Shown: positions 32,363-40,304 of the stretch, one piece after another
Position numbering within the stretch: position 1 is the first letter of the stretch
How the letters are laid out: each line of letters begins with the position of its first letter
Assembly: GCA_963830065.1 (NCBI GenBank)
Contig: CAWHLA010000009.1
Span: 186,001 to 250,000, forward strand
Source of the DNA: JACCZR01 sp963830065
GTDB taxonomy: Bacteria > Actinomycetota > Thermoleophilia > Solirubrobacterales > Thermoleophilaceae
DNA: 64,000 bases
Reading direction: 5' to 3'
Notes under the pieces: model-generated
Databases searched by the model: none
What the model was told of the DNA's origin: nothing
Seen by the model: the letters and a program-made list of their open reading frames with translations, nothing else
Position numbers and translations under genes: made by a program

Positions 32363-34302
32363 CCCCGCCCCTCCTCGACCAGATCGACGGCCCCGACGAC
32401 CTGAAGGGCCTCGACGACGACCAGCTCCAGCAGGTGGCCCAAGAGGTCCGCGAGCTGATCATCGACACCATCGGTGAGATCGGCGGCCACTTCGGGGCCA
32501 ACCTCGGCACCTGCGAGCTCTCGGTGGCCCTGCACAGCCTGCTCGACTCGCCCACCGACAAGGTGCTGTGGGACGTCGGCCATCAGGCCTACCCGCACAA
32601 GGTCCTCACCGGCCGCCGCGACCGCCTGGACACCATCCGCAAGTACGGCGGGCTCGCGCCCTTCTGCTCGATCCACGAGTCCGAGCACGACATCATGGGG
32701 GCAGGCCACGCCTCCACCTCGGTCTCCTACGCGGTCGGCCTCAAGGAGGCGATGCGCCGGGGAGTGGGTGACGACGGCAAGGTCGTCGCGGTGATCGGCG
32801 ACGGCGCGCTCACCGGCGGCGTGGCCTTCGAGGCCCTGCACAACGCGGGCGGCATGGACCTCCCGATCGTGATCGTGCTCAACGACAACGGGATGTCGAT
32901 CGCGCCGAACGTCGGCGCGCTGTCGCGCCTGTTCACCCGCGCCCGGCTGAATCCCAAGCTGCACCGCGCCCGCGAGGACGTGGAGGAGGGGCTGACCAAG
33001 CTGCCGGCCGGCATCGGGCGCCGCATCGAGCACCTGGGCCCGATCCTCAAGGAGTCGCTGAAGGCCTACTGGGCCCCGGGCCTGTTCTTCGAGGAGCTCA
33101 ACCTGGCCTACGTCGGCATGGTCGACGGCCACGACGTGGGAGTGCTGCGCGAGGCCATCGGCGAGGCGCTGGACGCCCAGCGGCCGGTGGTCGTCCACAT
33201 CAACACCGTGAAGGGCAAGGGCTTCGAGCCCGCCGAGGGCGGCGGCCTCGAGGGCATGGAGAAGTGGCACGCGGCCAAGGCCAACGCGATCCTCAACCGC
33301 GCGCCGGCGCCGAAGAAGTCGGAGGCCCCCAAGGCCCCTGTGGCTCCCCAGTACACGAAGGTCTTCGGCGACGCGATGGTGCAGGAGTGCGAGCGGGACG
33401 AGCGGGTGGTGGGCATCACCGCCGCGATGAACTCCGGCACCGGGCTCAACATCCTCCAGAAGGAGCGGCCCGACCAGTACTACGACGTGGGGATCGCCGA
33501 GCAGCACGCGGTGCTGTTCGCCGCGGGCCTGGCGCTACAGGGCGCGAAGCCGGTCGCCGCGATCTACTCGACCTTCCTGCAGCGCGGCTTCGACCAGATC
33601 GTCCACGACGTCTGCCTTCAGAACCTCGACGTGGTCTTCGCCATGGACCGCGCCGGCCTGGTGGGCGACGACGGGCCCACCCACCACGGCGCGTTCGACA
33701 TCTCGTGGCAGCGCTGCCTGCCCAACATGACCCTGATGGCCCCGCGCGACGAGGCCGAGCTCAAGCACATGCTCCACACCGCGCTCGACATCGACGGGCC
33801 CGTGGCGCTGCGCTACCCCCGCGGCGAGGCCGAGGGCGTGGCCCTGCCCGACGAGCCCGAGGTGCTCGAGGTCGGCCGCGGCGAGGTCCTGCGCGAGGGC
33901 TCCCGAATTGCCTTCCTGGCCTACGGCTACGGCGTGCCGGTGGCACTGGGCGCGGCCGGCCTGCTCGAGGACGAGCACGGCATCGAGGCCACGGTGGCCG
34001 ACGGGCGCTTCGCCAAGCCGCTTGACGGCGAGCTGATCGCGCGGCTGGTGGACGAGCACGACGTGCTGGTGACGGTGGAGGAGAACGTGCTGGCCGGCGG
34101 CTTCGGGTCGGCGGTTCTCGAGCACCTCGCCGACCACGACCTGATGGGCTCCACCCGCGTGATGCGCTTCGGACTGCCCGACCGCTACGTGACCCACGGC
34201 AAGCCTGCGCTGTTGCGCGAAGAGGTCGGGCTCACGCCTGAGGCGGTGGCCGGCCGAGTGGCCGAGACGGTGCTCGCGCCCAGCGGGCCCGTCCTCGCCT
34301 AG
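32359..34302 (+). CDS. dxs: 1-deoxy-D-xylulose-5-phosphate synthase
   Basis: First enzyme of the MEP isoprenoid pathway; thiamine-diphosphate dependent. The 647-residue protein has GHFGANLGTCELSVALHSLL, WDVGHQAYPHKVLTGR, the ThDP motif GDGALTGGVAFEALHNAG through NDNGMSIAPNVG, and the transketolase C-terminal half with DVGIAEQHAVLFAAGLA and DRAGLVGDDGPTHHGAFD. GTG 32359 overlaps the prenyl synthase stop (GTGA). The operon efp-nusB-xseB-ispA-dxs probably ends here. Confidence 0.96.
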   Translation: MTPPLLDQIDGPDDLKGLDDDQLQQVAQEVRELIIDTIGEIGGHFGANLGTCELSVALHSLLDSPTDKVLWDVGHQAYPHKVLTGRRDRLDTIRKYGGLAPFCSIHESEHDIMGAGHASTSVSYAVGLKEAMRRGVGDDGKVVAVIGDGALTGGVAFEALHNAGGMDLPIVIVLNDNGMSIAPNVGALSRLFTRARLNPKLHRAREDVEEGLTKLPAGIGRRIEHLGPILKESLKAYWAPGLFFEELNLAYVGMVDGHDVGVLREAIGEALDAQRPVVVHINTVKGKGFEPAEGGGLEGMEKWHAAKANAILNRAPAPKKSEAPKAPVAPQYTKVFGDAMVQECERDERVVGITAAMNSGTGLNILQKERPDQYYDVGIAEQHAVLFAAGLALQGAKPVAAIYSTFLQRGFDQIVHDVCLQNLDVVFAMDRAGLVGDDGPTHHGAFDISWQRCLPNMTLMAPRDEAELKHMLHTALDIDGPVALRYPRGEAEGVALPDEPEVLEVGRGEVLREGSRIAFLAYGYGVPVALGAAGLLEDEHGIEATVADGRFAKPLDGELIARLVDEHDVLVTVEENVLAGGFGSAVLEHLADHDLMGSTRVMRFGLPDRYVTHGKPALLREEVGLTPEAVAGRVAETVLAPSGPVLA

Positions 34303-34335
34303 CGGAGGTCGGTACGCCGACATAGGCTCGCGCTC

Positions 34336-35289
34336 GTGAACGCGACGCCGACCGTGTGCCCCTACTGCGGCACCAATGCCTGGGGCGCGCCCTTCTGTCG
34401 CAACTGCGGGGCGCAGCTGGACCCGTCAGCCGGCGAGTGGCCGCCGGCCGAGCCCACGGAGCCCGCCGCCCAGGCCGGGCAGGCGAAGCTCGGGACGCTC
34501 GAGCTGGCCGTGGTGGCCCCGGCCGTGTTTCTCACGCTGCTCGCGCTGATCGCCACCTTCCCGCCCTGGATCCCCGGCCTCTCGTACTGGGAGTTCAGCT
34601 CGGTCGAGGACATCGCGCTCGTGTTCATCGCGTTGGCGATCTTGGCCTTCCTCGGCCTGCGCCTCGCCATGCCCGGCTCACTGCTGCCGCGGGGCGCCCT
34701 GGCGATCCTGATCCCGGCCCTGATGGGACTGCTCCTGATCAACGCCCTCGAGGCCGTCGCCCTGGCCGTCGACAAGGACTTTGGCCCTCAGGTCGGGATG
34801 GTCCTGGCCCTCCTCGCCTCCGCGGGACTGGGCGTCGTGCTGCTTCTGCTGCTGTTCCTCGACGCGCGTGGCTACACGGCCACCAAAGAGCCCTCGGGAC
34901 GCGATCCCCTGCTGCTCGTCGGATTGGCGCTGCTGGCCGGTGCTGCCTTCCTCGGCCTTGTCACCTCGTTTCTGCCCATCGGCGAGGGGGTCAGCCTGTG
35001 GGAGCTCAACACCGTCGCCGACTTGATCCTGGCCTTTACCGAGGTCCTGCTCCTCGCTGCGGTGGCCGGAGCCGTGGCGCTTCCGCGAGTCCGTGAGCTG
35101 CCCCTTCTGGTGACGGCGATCGGCAGCTTTCTCGCCGCCATCCTGTTCTTCGGCGCAGCCGACTTCCTGGGCGAGGGCCTCCACGGGGCCTGGACGTTCC
35201 TGACGCTGATCATCGTCGGCCCGCTGGCCATCGCCGGCACCTGCCTCGTGGCGCTCCGCTCCTATCCCAGCCTGGGCCTCCAGAAATAG
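34336..35289 (+). CDS. Zinc-ribbon membrane protein with internal duplication
   Basis: A 317-residue protein that begins with a cytoplasmic zinc ribbon (CPYCGTNAWGAPFCRNCG) and a Pro/Ala linker, followed by about eight transmembrane helices. The membrane part is a duplication: FPPWIPGLSYWEFSSVEDIA in the first half corresponds to SFLPIGEGVSLWELNTVADL in the second. The GTG start has TAGGCT ending 7 nt upstream, and a strong terminator follows the stop codon directly. Function unknown. Confidence 0.75.
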   Translation: MNATPTVCPYCGTNAWGAPFCRNCGAQLDPSAGEWPPAEPTEPAAQAGQAKLGTLELAVVAPAVFLTLLALIATFPPWIPGLSYWEFSSVEDIALVFIALAILAFLGLRLAMPGSLLPRGALAILIPALMGLLLINALEAVALAVDKDFGPQVGMVLALLASAGLGVVLLLLLFLDARGYTATKEPSGRDPLLLVGLALLAGAAFLGLVTSFLPIGEGVSLWELNTVADLILAFTEVLLLAAVAGAVALPRVRELPLLVTAIGSFLAAILFFGAADFLGEGLHGAWTFLTLIIVGPLAIAGTCLVALRSYPSLGLQK

Positions 35290-35315
35290 AAACGGCCCGC
35301 CGAAGCGGGCCGTTT
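35290..35315. terminator. Bidirectional rho-independent terminator
   Basis: AAACGGCCCGC and GCGGGCCGTTT form a perfect 11-bp stem with a CGAA tetraloop, beginning at the last base of the stop codon area of the zinc-ribbon gene and ending 28 bp before the convergent membrane protein gene. Confidence 0.93.
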
Positions 35316-35342
35316 CCGAGGGAGGAGTGATGCGTATGTGAT

Positions 35343-35744
35343 CTATCGGAGGAAGCTTGGTGAGACGGGGTCCGCCGTGTAGCGCGTCACCGCGCTCAGA
35401 GCGAACTGGACGAGGCCCGTCACGAAGAAGAAGGCGGCCGCGGCGGCCTCACCCGTGACCGCGAAGAGGACCGCGGAGAAGACCAGGCCGGCGGCCAGGC
35501 CGGCGTCGTAGACCGCGTGAGCCGAGATCGGGATGGTCCCGCGGCCCGCGGGGGCGGTGCCCGCCAGGCCCAGGCCGATGGCCAGGGCGCCCACGACCAC
35601 GCCGGTCGAGATCGCGGCCAGGCTCAGGCCGATGGCGAACGGGACGGCGAACAGAGCCGAGCCGACGCCCACCAGCAGGCCGGCGCGCAGACCGGGCGAG
35701 ATGGAGCGAGAACGGGTCACGCTCTCGAAACTACCCAGGGTCAA
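35343..35744 (-). CDS. Small integral membrane protein, unknown function
   Basis: A 133-residue protein with four predicted helices (from LRAGLLVGVGSALFAVPFAI onward; VVVGALAIGLGLAG; DAGLAAGLVFSAVLFAV; AAFFFVTGLVQFALSAV) in a pattern seen in small actinobacterial membrane proteins. GTG 35744 has TAGTTT ending 7 nt upstream and a CRP-like palindrome just beyond. No functional motif recognised. Confidence 0.65.
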   Translation of the reverse strand: MTLGSFESVTRSRSISPGLRAGLLVGVGSALFAVPFAIGLSLAAISTGVVVGALAIGLGLAGTAPAGRGTIPISAHAVYDAGLAAGLVFSAVLFAVTGEAAAAAFFFVTGLVQFALSAVTRYTADPVSPSFLR

Positions 35745-35751
35745 CTAACGA

Positions 35752-35771
35752 TGTGTGAGGGCGATCACACA
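35752..35771. promoter_or_regulatory. CRP-like palindrome
   Basis: TGTGTGA-N6-TCACACA is a perfect 7-bp inverted repeat that contains the full CRP/GlxR consensus TGTGA-N6-TCACA. It lies 8 to 27 bp upstream of the start codon of the small membrane protein gene (35744, minus strand) and 12 bp beyond the end of the AI-2E gene. A position over the promoter suggests repression or overlap with the -35 region. Confidence 0.6.
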
Positions 35772-35782
35772 CCCTTCACAGG

Positions 35783-36916
35783 TCAGGTCGGGGCCGGTGT
35801 CGGCCGCTCCCTCGCATAGGAGATGGCGGAGCTGATCACGGCCGCGATGGGCACCGCGATGAAGGCCCCGGCCACCCCCGCCAGCACGCCTCCGGTGGTC
35901 ACCGACAGCAGGATGGTCACGGGGTGGAGCCGGACCGCGCGGCCCACCACCAGGGGGTGCACGACGTCCCCGTCGACCTGCTGGATGATGAACGTGGCCA
36001 CCACCAGAATGCCCGCCTCGAGCGGCCCCAGGGAGACCAGCGCCACGAGCGCGGACACGAGGCCCGCGAAGGTCGCGCCCACCACGGGGATGAAGGCGCC
36101 CACGTAGGTCAGGCAGGCCAGCGGAACGACCAGCGGCACCCCCACGATCACCAGGACGAGTGAGATCAGCGCGGTGTCACAAAAGGCCACGATCGCCAGA
36201 CCCCCCAGATATCGGGACAGGGTGTCCCAGCCGCGGTCGCCGATCTGGCGCAGGTCGTGGCGCAGCGGGTCCGAGAAGAACTCCGTCAGCCAGCGCCACA
36301 TGTACTCGCCGTCCTTGAGGAAGAAGAAGGTCAGCACGAGCGCAAGCAGGGCGCCGGCGATCAGCTCGCCCACGAACAGCGCTCCGCTGAGCAGCTGGCG
36401 CCCGATCGCCCCGCTGTCGGCGCCGATCTGGTCCTGGGCCCGGTCCACCGCCTTGTCGATGTCCCCGCGGCTGATCTCCAGCGGCCCGCCCTGCAGCCCG
36501 TCGGTGACCTCGGTGATGCCCTCGCGGACGCGGTCGTCGACCTGGCCGAACTCACCTGCCACCGACGGAGCGACGGTCACCACCAGGGTGGTGATGGCCG
36601 CCACGGCCACGAACAGCGCGACGAAGGCGGCCAGGCCGCGCCCGAGGCCGCGGTTGCGCAGGAACCTCGCCGGGCGGTTCAGCAGCGCGGTGGCGAACAG
36701 CGCGATGATGATCGGCAGGACGATCAGCCGGACCTGCGCGAGCGCGTAGAGGACCAGGACGAGCGCCGCCGCGACCAGTAGCAGGCGCCAGGAGAGCGCC
36801 GCTGCCTCGTCGAGCCAGCGCGGGATGCGCGGGCCGGTGCCGGGGGGCCGGCGGGCGGGCGGGTCCGGCTCGTGGGGCTCGGTCGCTTCCAGACCTGCAC
36901 CGTAACCCGACGCCAA
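35783..36916 (-). CDS. AI-2E family transporter
   Basis: A 377-residue membrane protein with the family topology: two to three N-terminal helices (ALAQVRLIVLPIIIALFATA), a large soluble helical segment (about 130-200), then the conserved core with FFFLKDGEYMWRWLTEFF, LGGLAIVAFCDTALISLVLV, YVGAFIPVVGATFAGLVSAL and QQVDGDVVHPLVVGRAVRLH. Members export autoinducer-2-like compounds or act as Na/H antiporters; the role here is open. It is divergent from tlyA. Confidence 0.88.
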   Translation of the reverse strand: MASGYGAGLEATEPHEPDPPARRPPGTGPRIPRWLDEAAALSWRLLLVAAALVLVLYALAQVRLIVLPIIIALFATALLNRPARFLRNRGLGRGLAAFVALFVAVAAITTLVVTVAPSVAGEFGQVDDRVREGITEVTDGLQGGPLEISRGDIDKAVDRAQDQIGADSGAIGRQLLSGALFVGELIAGALLALVLTFFFLKDGEYMWRWLTEFFSDPLRHDLRQIGDRGWDTLSRYLGGLAIVAFCDTALISLVLVIVGVPLVVPLACLTYVGAFIPVVGATFAGLVSALVALVSLGPLEAGILVVATFIIQQVDGDVVHPLVVGRAVRLHPVTILLSVTTGGVLAGVAGAFIAVPIAAVISSAISYARERPTPAPT

Positions 36917-36923
36917 GCTGGAC

Positions 36924-36929
36924 TACGCT
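36924..36929 (+). promoter_or_regulatory. -10 box of a probable leaderless tlyA promoter
   Basis: TACGCT ends 6 nt before the GTG start of tlyA, so transcription would begin at or next to the start codon. No strong -35 hexamer is visible at 17 nt. Confidence 0.5.
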
Positions 36930-36935
36930 CCGCCG

Positions 36936-37730
36936 GTGGCCCGGCGCCGCCTGGACACCCTGCTGGCCGAGCGCGGCCTGTACGAGTCACGCTCCCGCGC
37001 GGCGGCTGCGGTGATGGCCGGCCAGGTGCACCTCGGCTCCGAGCGCCGGCCGGCGGCCAAGCCGGGACAGCTGGTGACCGACGACGTGGCCGTCGAAGTC
37101 GAGGCCCCGCCGCCCTACGTCAGCCGCGGCGGGGTGAAGCTTGCCAACGCGCTCGAAGCCTTCGGGGTAGACCCCACCGGCCGGGCCTGTCTGGACGTGG
37201 GCGCCTCGACGGGCGGATTCACCGATTGCTTGTTACAGCGCGGTGCTTCCCGCGTCACCGCGCTGGACGTAGCTTACGGAGAGCTGAGCTGGAGGCTCCG
37301 GGAGGACCCGCGGGTCACCGTCGTCGAACGGCGCAACGCGCGTGAGATCGAGCGAGGAGAGCTGCCGGAGGCGCCGGACCTGGTGGTGATCGACGTGTCG
37401 TTCATCTCCCTCGCCAAGGTGCTGCCCGCGGTGGTTGGCGCGGCGGCCGAGCGGTTCGACTTGCTCGCCATGGTCAAGCCCCAGTTCGAGGTAGGCCGCG
37501 AGAACGTCGGCGGTGGCGGCGTGGTGCGCTCGGCGGACGACCGGCGGGACGCACTGGTCGGGGTGGCGCGGTTCGCGCACGAGGAGCTCGGGCTGTCGGT
37601 GCTCGGGTTCGCCTCCTCGGGACTGCCGGGCCCGGCCGGCAACCGCGAGAGCTTCGTCTGGCTGGCCGAGCCAGGCCGGCCCGGTGTGCAGGGCGACCTC
37701 GAGCAGGCCGCCCGGAGGGCCGAGCCCTGA
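36936..37730 (+). CDS. tlyA: TlyA family rRNA (cytidine-2'-O)-methyltransferase
   Basis: TlyA methylates 16S C1409 and 23S C1920 and makes ribosomes sensitive to capreomycin. The 264-residue protein has an N-terminal S4 RNA-binding domain (RRLDTLLAERGLYESRSRAA, AGQVHLG) and an FtsJ-like methyltransferase domain with YVSRGGVKLANALEAF, SAM motif CLDVGASTGGFTDCLLQRGA and VVIDVSFISL. The MVKPQFEVGRE motif follows. It overlaps nadK at a CTGA junction. Confidence 0.95.
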   Translation: MARRRLDTLLAERGLYESRSRAAAAVMAGQVHLGSERRPAAKPGQLVTDDVAVEVEAPPPYVSRGGVKLANALEAFGVDPTGRACLDVGASTGGFTDCLLQRGASRVTALDVAYGELSWRLREDPRVTVVERRNAREIERGELPEAPDLVVIDVSFISLAKVLPAVVGAAAERFDLLAMVKPQFEVGRENVGGGGVVRSADDRRDALVGVARFAHEELGLSVLGFASSGLPGPAGNRESFVWLAEPGRPGVQGDLEQAARRAEP

Positions 37731-38578
37731 GCGCCCCGAAGGCCATCACCGTCTTCACCCGCCGCGCCCCGGGCCGGACGGACGAGGCGGTCCGCCGGGT
37801 CGCCGAGATATGCGCCGAAGCGGGCGTGCGCCTGCAGGTGCCGGCCGAGGAGATGGAAAAGCACGGCTTCGAGGGGCTCCCCGGCGCGACGCTCGGCACC
37901 GATCCCGACGCCGACACCGGCCTCGCCCTGGTCCTGGGCGGGGACGGAACGATCCTCTCCGCCCTGAGGCGCTTTGCCGGCCGGGGCGTGCCGGTGTTCG
38001 CCGTCAACTACGGCGCGATCGGTTTCCTGGCCACGATCGAGAACGGCGCGCTGGAGGACGGCCTGCGGCGCGCGGTGCGGGGCGACTTCGAGGAGCTCGC
38101 CATTCCCGCTCTGGTGACCGGCGACGACCGGTGGCTGGCCGTGAACGACTTCTCGTTCCACCGCCGGGCCGACCTGCGGGTGGCCGAGCTGGGCTACTCG
38201 GTGGAGGGCACCGAGATCGGGCAGGTGCGCTGCGACGGCCTGGTGGTGTCCACCGCGGCCGGCTCCACCGGCTACAACCTGGCCAACGGCGGGCCCGTGC
38301 TGGCCTGGGGCGTGGAGGGCTTCGTGGTCTCGTTCATCGCCCCTCACACGCTCACGGCCCGGGCGCTGGTGGCCGCTCCCGACGACGTGCTCGAGGTCGA
38401 GAACCGGTCCTCCGAGGAGCCGGTGGACGTGACCACCGACGGCCGGATCGTGTGCACCCTGGAGGCCCAGGAGCGGATGCAGGTGAGCTACCGGCGCGAG
38501 GGCGCGCTGCTGGCCCAGCTGCCGGGATCGAGCTTCTATCGCCGCCTGCGCGACAAGTTCGGCCAGCTGGCGCACTAG
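37727..38578 (+). CDS. nadK: NAD kinase, probable CTG start
   Basis: Phosphorylates NAD to NADP. The body contains LGGDGTILSALRRFAG, NYGAIGFLATIENG, VNDFSFHR, DGLVVSTAAGSTGYNLANGG and VTTDGR, all NadK motifs. The first ATG/GTG/TTG is GTG 37826, which would remove the first Rossmann-like strand and helix (AITVFTRRAPGRTDEAVRRV). The frame is open back to CTG 37727, whose TG is shared with the tlyA stop (CTGA), and GGAGGG lies 8-9 nt upstream of it. I therefore start at CTG, giving 283 residues, normal for the family. This position mirrors the GTGA/ATGA couplings elsewhere in the window. Confidence 0.88.
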   Translation: MSAPKAITVFTRRAPGRTDEAVRRVAEICAEAGVRLQVPAEEMEKHGFEGLPGATLGTDPDADTGLALVLGGDGTILSALRRFAGRGVPVFAVNYGAIGFLATIENGALEDGLRRAVRGDFEELAIPALVTGDDRWLAVNDFSFHRRADLRVAELGYSVEGTEIGQVRCDGLVVSTAAGSTGYNLANGGPVLAWGVEGFVVSFIAPHTLTARALVAAPDDVLEVENRSSEEPVDVTTDGRIVCTLEAQERMQVSYRREGALLAQLPGSSFYRRLRDKFGQLAH

Positions 38579-38627
38579 AGCGTTACGGCGGGTCGGCTCC
38601 GTCGGGGGCCGTTGCTAGAAGCGGGGG

Positions 38628-40304
38628 ATGCTCCTAGAGCTGCGTGTCGAGAACCTGCTCCTGATCCGGCGCACCGAGCTGCGCCTGGGCCCGGGCCTGA
38701 ACGTGATCACCGGCGAGACCGGCGCGGGCAAGACCGTGCTGGCGGGCGCGCTCGACCTGTTGCTGGGCGGCAAGCCTCCAGTGGGCACGGTGCGCCCGGG
38801 CGCCGACGAGGCTTGGGTGGAGGGCGTGTTCGAGTTGCCGCCGGGCCTGCTGGACGCGCCCGAGCTGGCCGACCTGCGCGAGCGGGTGCCCGAGGGGACC
38901 GAGGAGATCGTGCTCGGCCGCCGCGTGTCCGCCGGCGGGCGAACGAGCGCCTTCGTGCAGGGCCGCTCGGCCACCGCGGGCGACCTGCGCGAGCTGGGCG
39001 GGCGCCTGGTCTCCTTCCTGGGTCAGCACGAGCACCGCCGGCTGACGGTCGCCGCAGCGCAGCTCGAGGTACTCGACGCCTTCTGCGGCTCCGAGCACCT
39101 CGACCTCAGGGCGGCGTACCTCGAGGCGCACGAACGCGCCCGCGCGTGCCGGCGCGAGCTCGAGGAGCTACGTACGCGGGCGGGAGCGCGGGAGCGCGAT
39201 CTCGACCTGCTGGTGTTCGAGATCGGCGAGATCGAGGAGCTCGAGCCGGCCGAGGCAGAGCACGAGTCGCTCACGACGGAGCGCGATCGCCTGCGCCACC
39301 TCGAGGCCCTCCGAGCCGCCGCCGGAGGGGCAGCGGAGGCGCTGGCGCCCGACTCGGGCGAGGCCGGGGCCACCGGTCTGATGGCCTCCGCTGAAGCCCT
39401 GGCCGAAGGGCCCGAGGGAGTCGACCCCGCACTCGACGCGCTTGCCGCCCGGCTGCGCGAGCTGCGCATCGAGGCCGATGACGTGGCGGCCGAGCTCCGC
39501 CGCTACGGCGAGGGGCTCGACGGGGAGCCGGGCCGGCTGGAGGCGGTGGAGACGCGGCTCGAGCTCTACGACCGGCTCTTGCGAAAGCACGGCGGCTCGG
39601 TGGCCAGCGTCCTGGCCCACCTCGAGCGCTGCGTGGCCGAGCGCGACCGCCTGGCGGGGGCCGAGGAGGCCGCCGAGGAGCTGCAGGCCGTCCTGGACGA
39701 AGCGGTGGAGCGCGAGGAGCGCCTGGCGCGCGAGCTGTCCGAGGCCCGGCGGGACGCGGTCCCCTCGCTGGAGGCGCGGGTGCTCGAGGAGCTGTCGCGC
39801 CTGGCGCTGGAGGACGCCTCCTTCTCCGCCGAGCTGCGGCCGCGGGGTGGCCTTGGCCCCCTCGGCGCGGAGGGCGTCGAGTTCATGCTCGCCGCCAACC
39901 GGGGCGTGCCGGCCGCGCCGCTGCGCGAGGCCGCCTCCGGAGGCGAGCTGTCGCGGGTGATGCTGGCCTTGTTCGGGGTGGCCAGCGCCGGCGGGCCGCA
40001 GACGCTGGTGTTCGACGAGGTCGACGCCGGGGTGGGTGGCCAGACCGCCAACGCCGTGGGGGAGCGTCTCCAGGGACTGGGAGCCGATCGCCAGGTGCTG
40101 TGCATCACCCACCTGCCCCAGGTCGCGGCGCTGGCGGGGCGCCACTTTCGGATCGAGAAGCACGCCGACGGCGAGCTGGCGCGCACCGAGGTGGCGCGCC
40201 TCGAGGACGGCGAGGTGGTCGAGGAGCTGTGCCGCATGATGGGTGCCGGGGCGGGTGACAAGGGCGCGCGCAAGCACGCCGAGCGGCTGCTGGCCGCGGC
40301 CTAG
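38628..40304 (+). CDS. recN: DNA repair protein RecN
   Basis: RecN is an SMC-like ATPase of double-strand break repair. The 558-residue protein has the start LLELRVENLLLIRRTELRLG, Walker A GETGAGKT at 29-36, QHEHRRLTVAAAQLEVLDAF, a central coiled coil, the signature region SGGELSRVMLALFGVAS and Walker B LVFDEVDAGVGGQTA, then ITHLPQVAALA. No SOS box is visible upstream, in contrast to imuB and dnaE2. The stop codon overlaps the convergent glycosyltransferase stop in a shared CTAG. Confidence 0.95.
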   Translation: MLLELRVENLLLIRRTELRLGPGLNVITGETGAGKTVLAGALDLLLGGKPPVGTVRPGADEAWVEGVFELPPGLLDAPELADLRERVPEGTEEIVLGRRVSAGGRTSAFVQGRSATAGDLRELGGRLVSFLGQHEHRRLTVAAAQLEVLDAFCGSEHLDLRAAYLEAHERARACRRELEELRTRAGARERDLDLLVFEIGEIEELEPAEAEHESLTTERDRLRHLEALRAAAGGAAEALAPDSGEAGATGLMASAEALAEGPEGVDPALDALAARLRELRIEADDVAAELRRYGEGLDGEPGRLEAVETRLELYDRLLRKHGGSVASVLAHLERCVAERDRLAGAEEAAEELQAVLDEAVEREERLARELSEARRDAVPSLEARVLEELSRLALEDASFSAELRPRGGLGPLGAEGVEFMLAANRGVPAAPLREAASGGELSRVMLALFGVASAGGPQTLVFDEVDAGVGGQTANAVGERLQGLGADRQVLCITHLPQVAALAGRHFRIEKHADGELARTEVARLEDGEVVEELCRMMGAGAGDKGARKHAERLLAAA

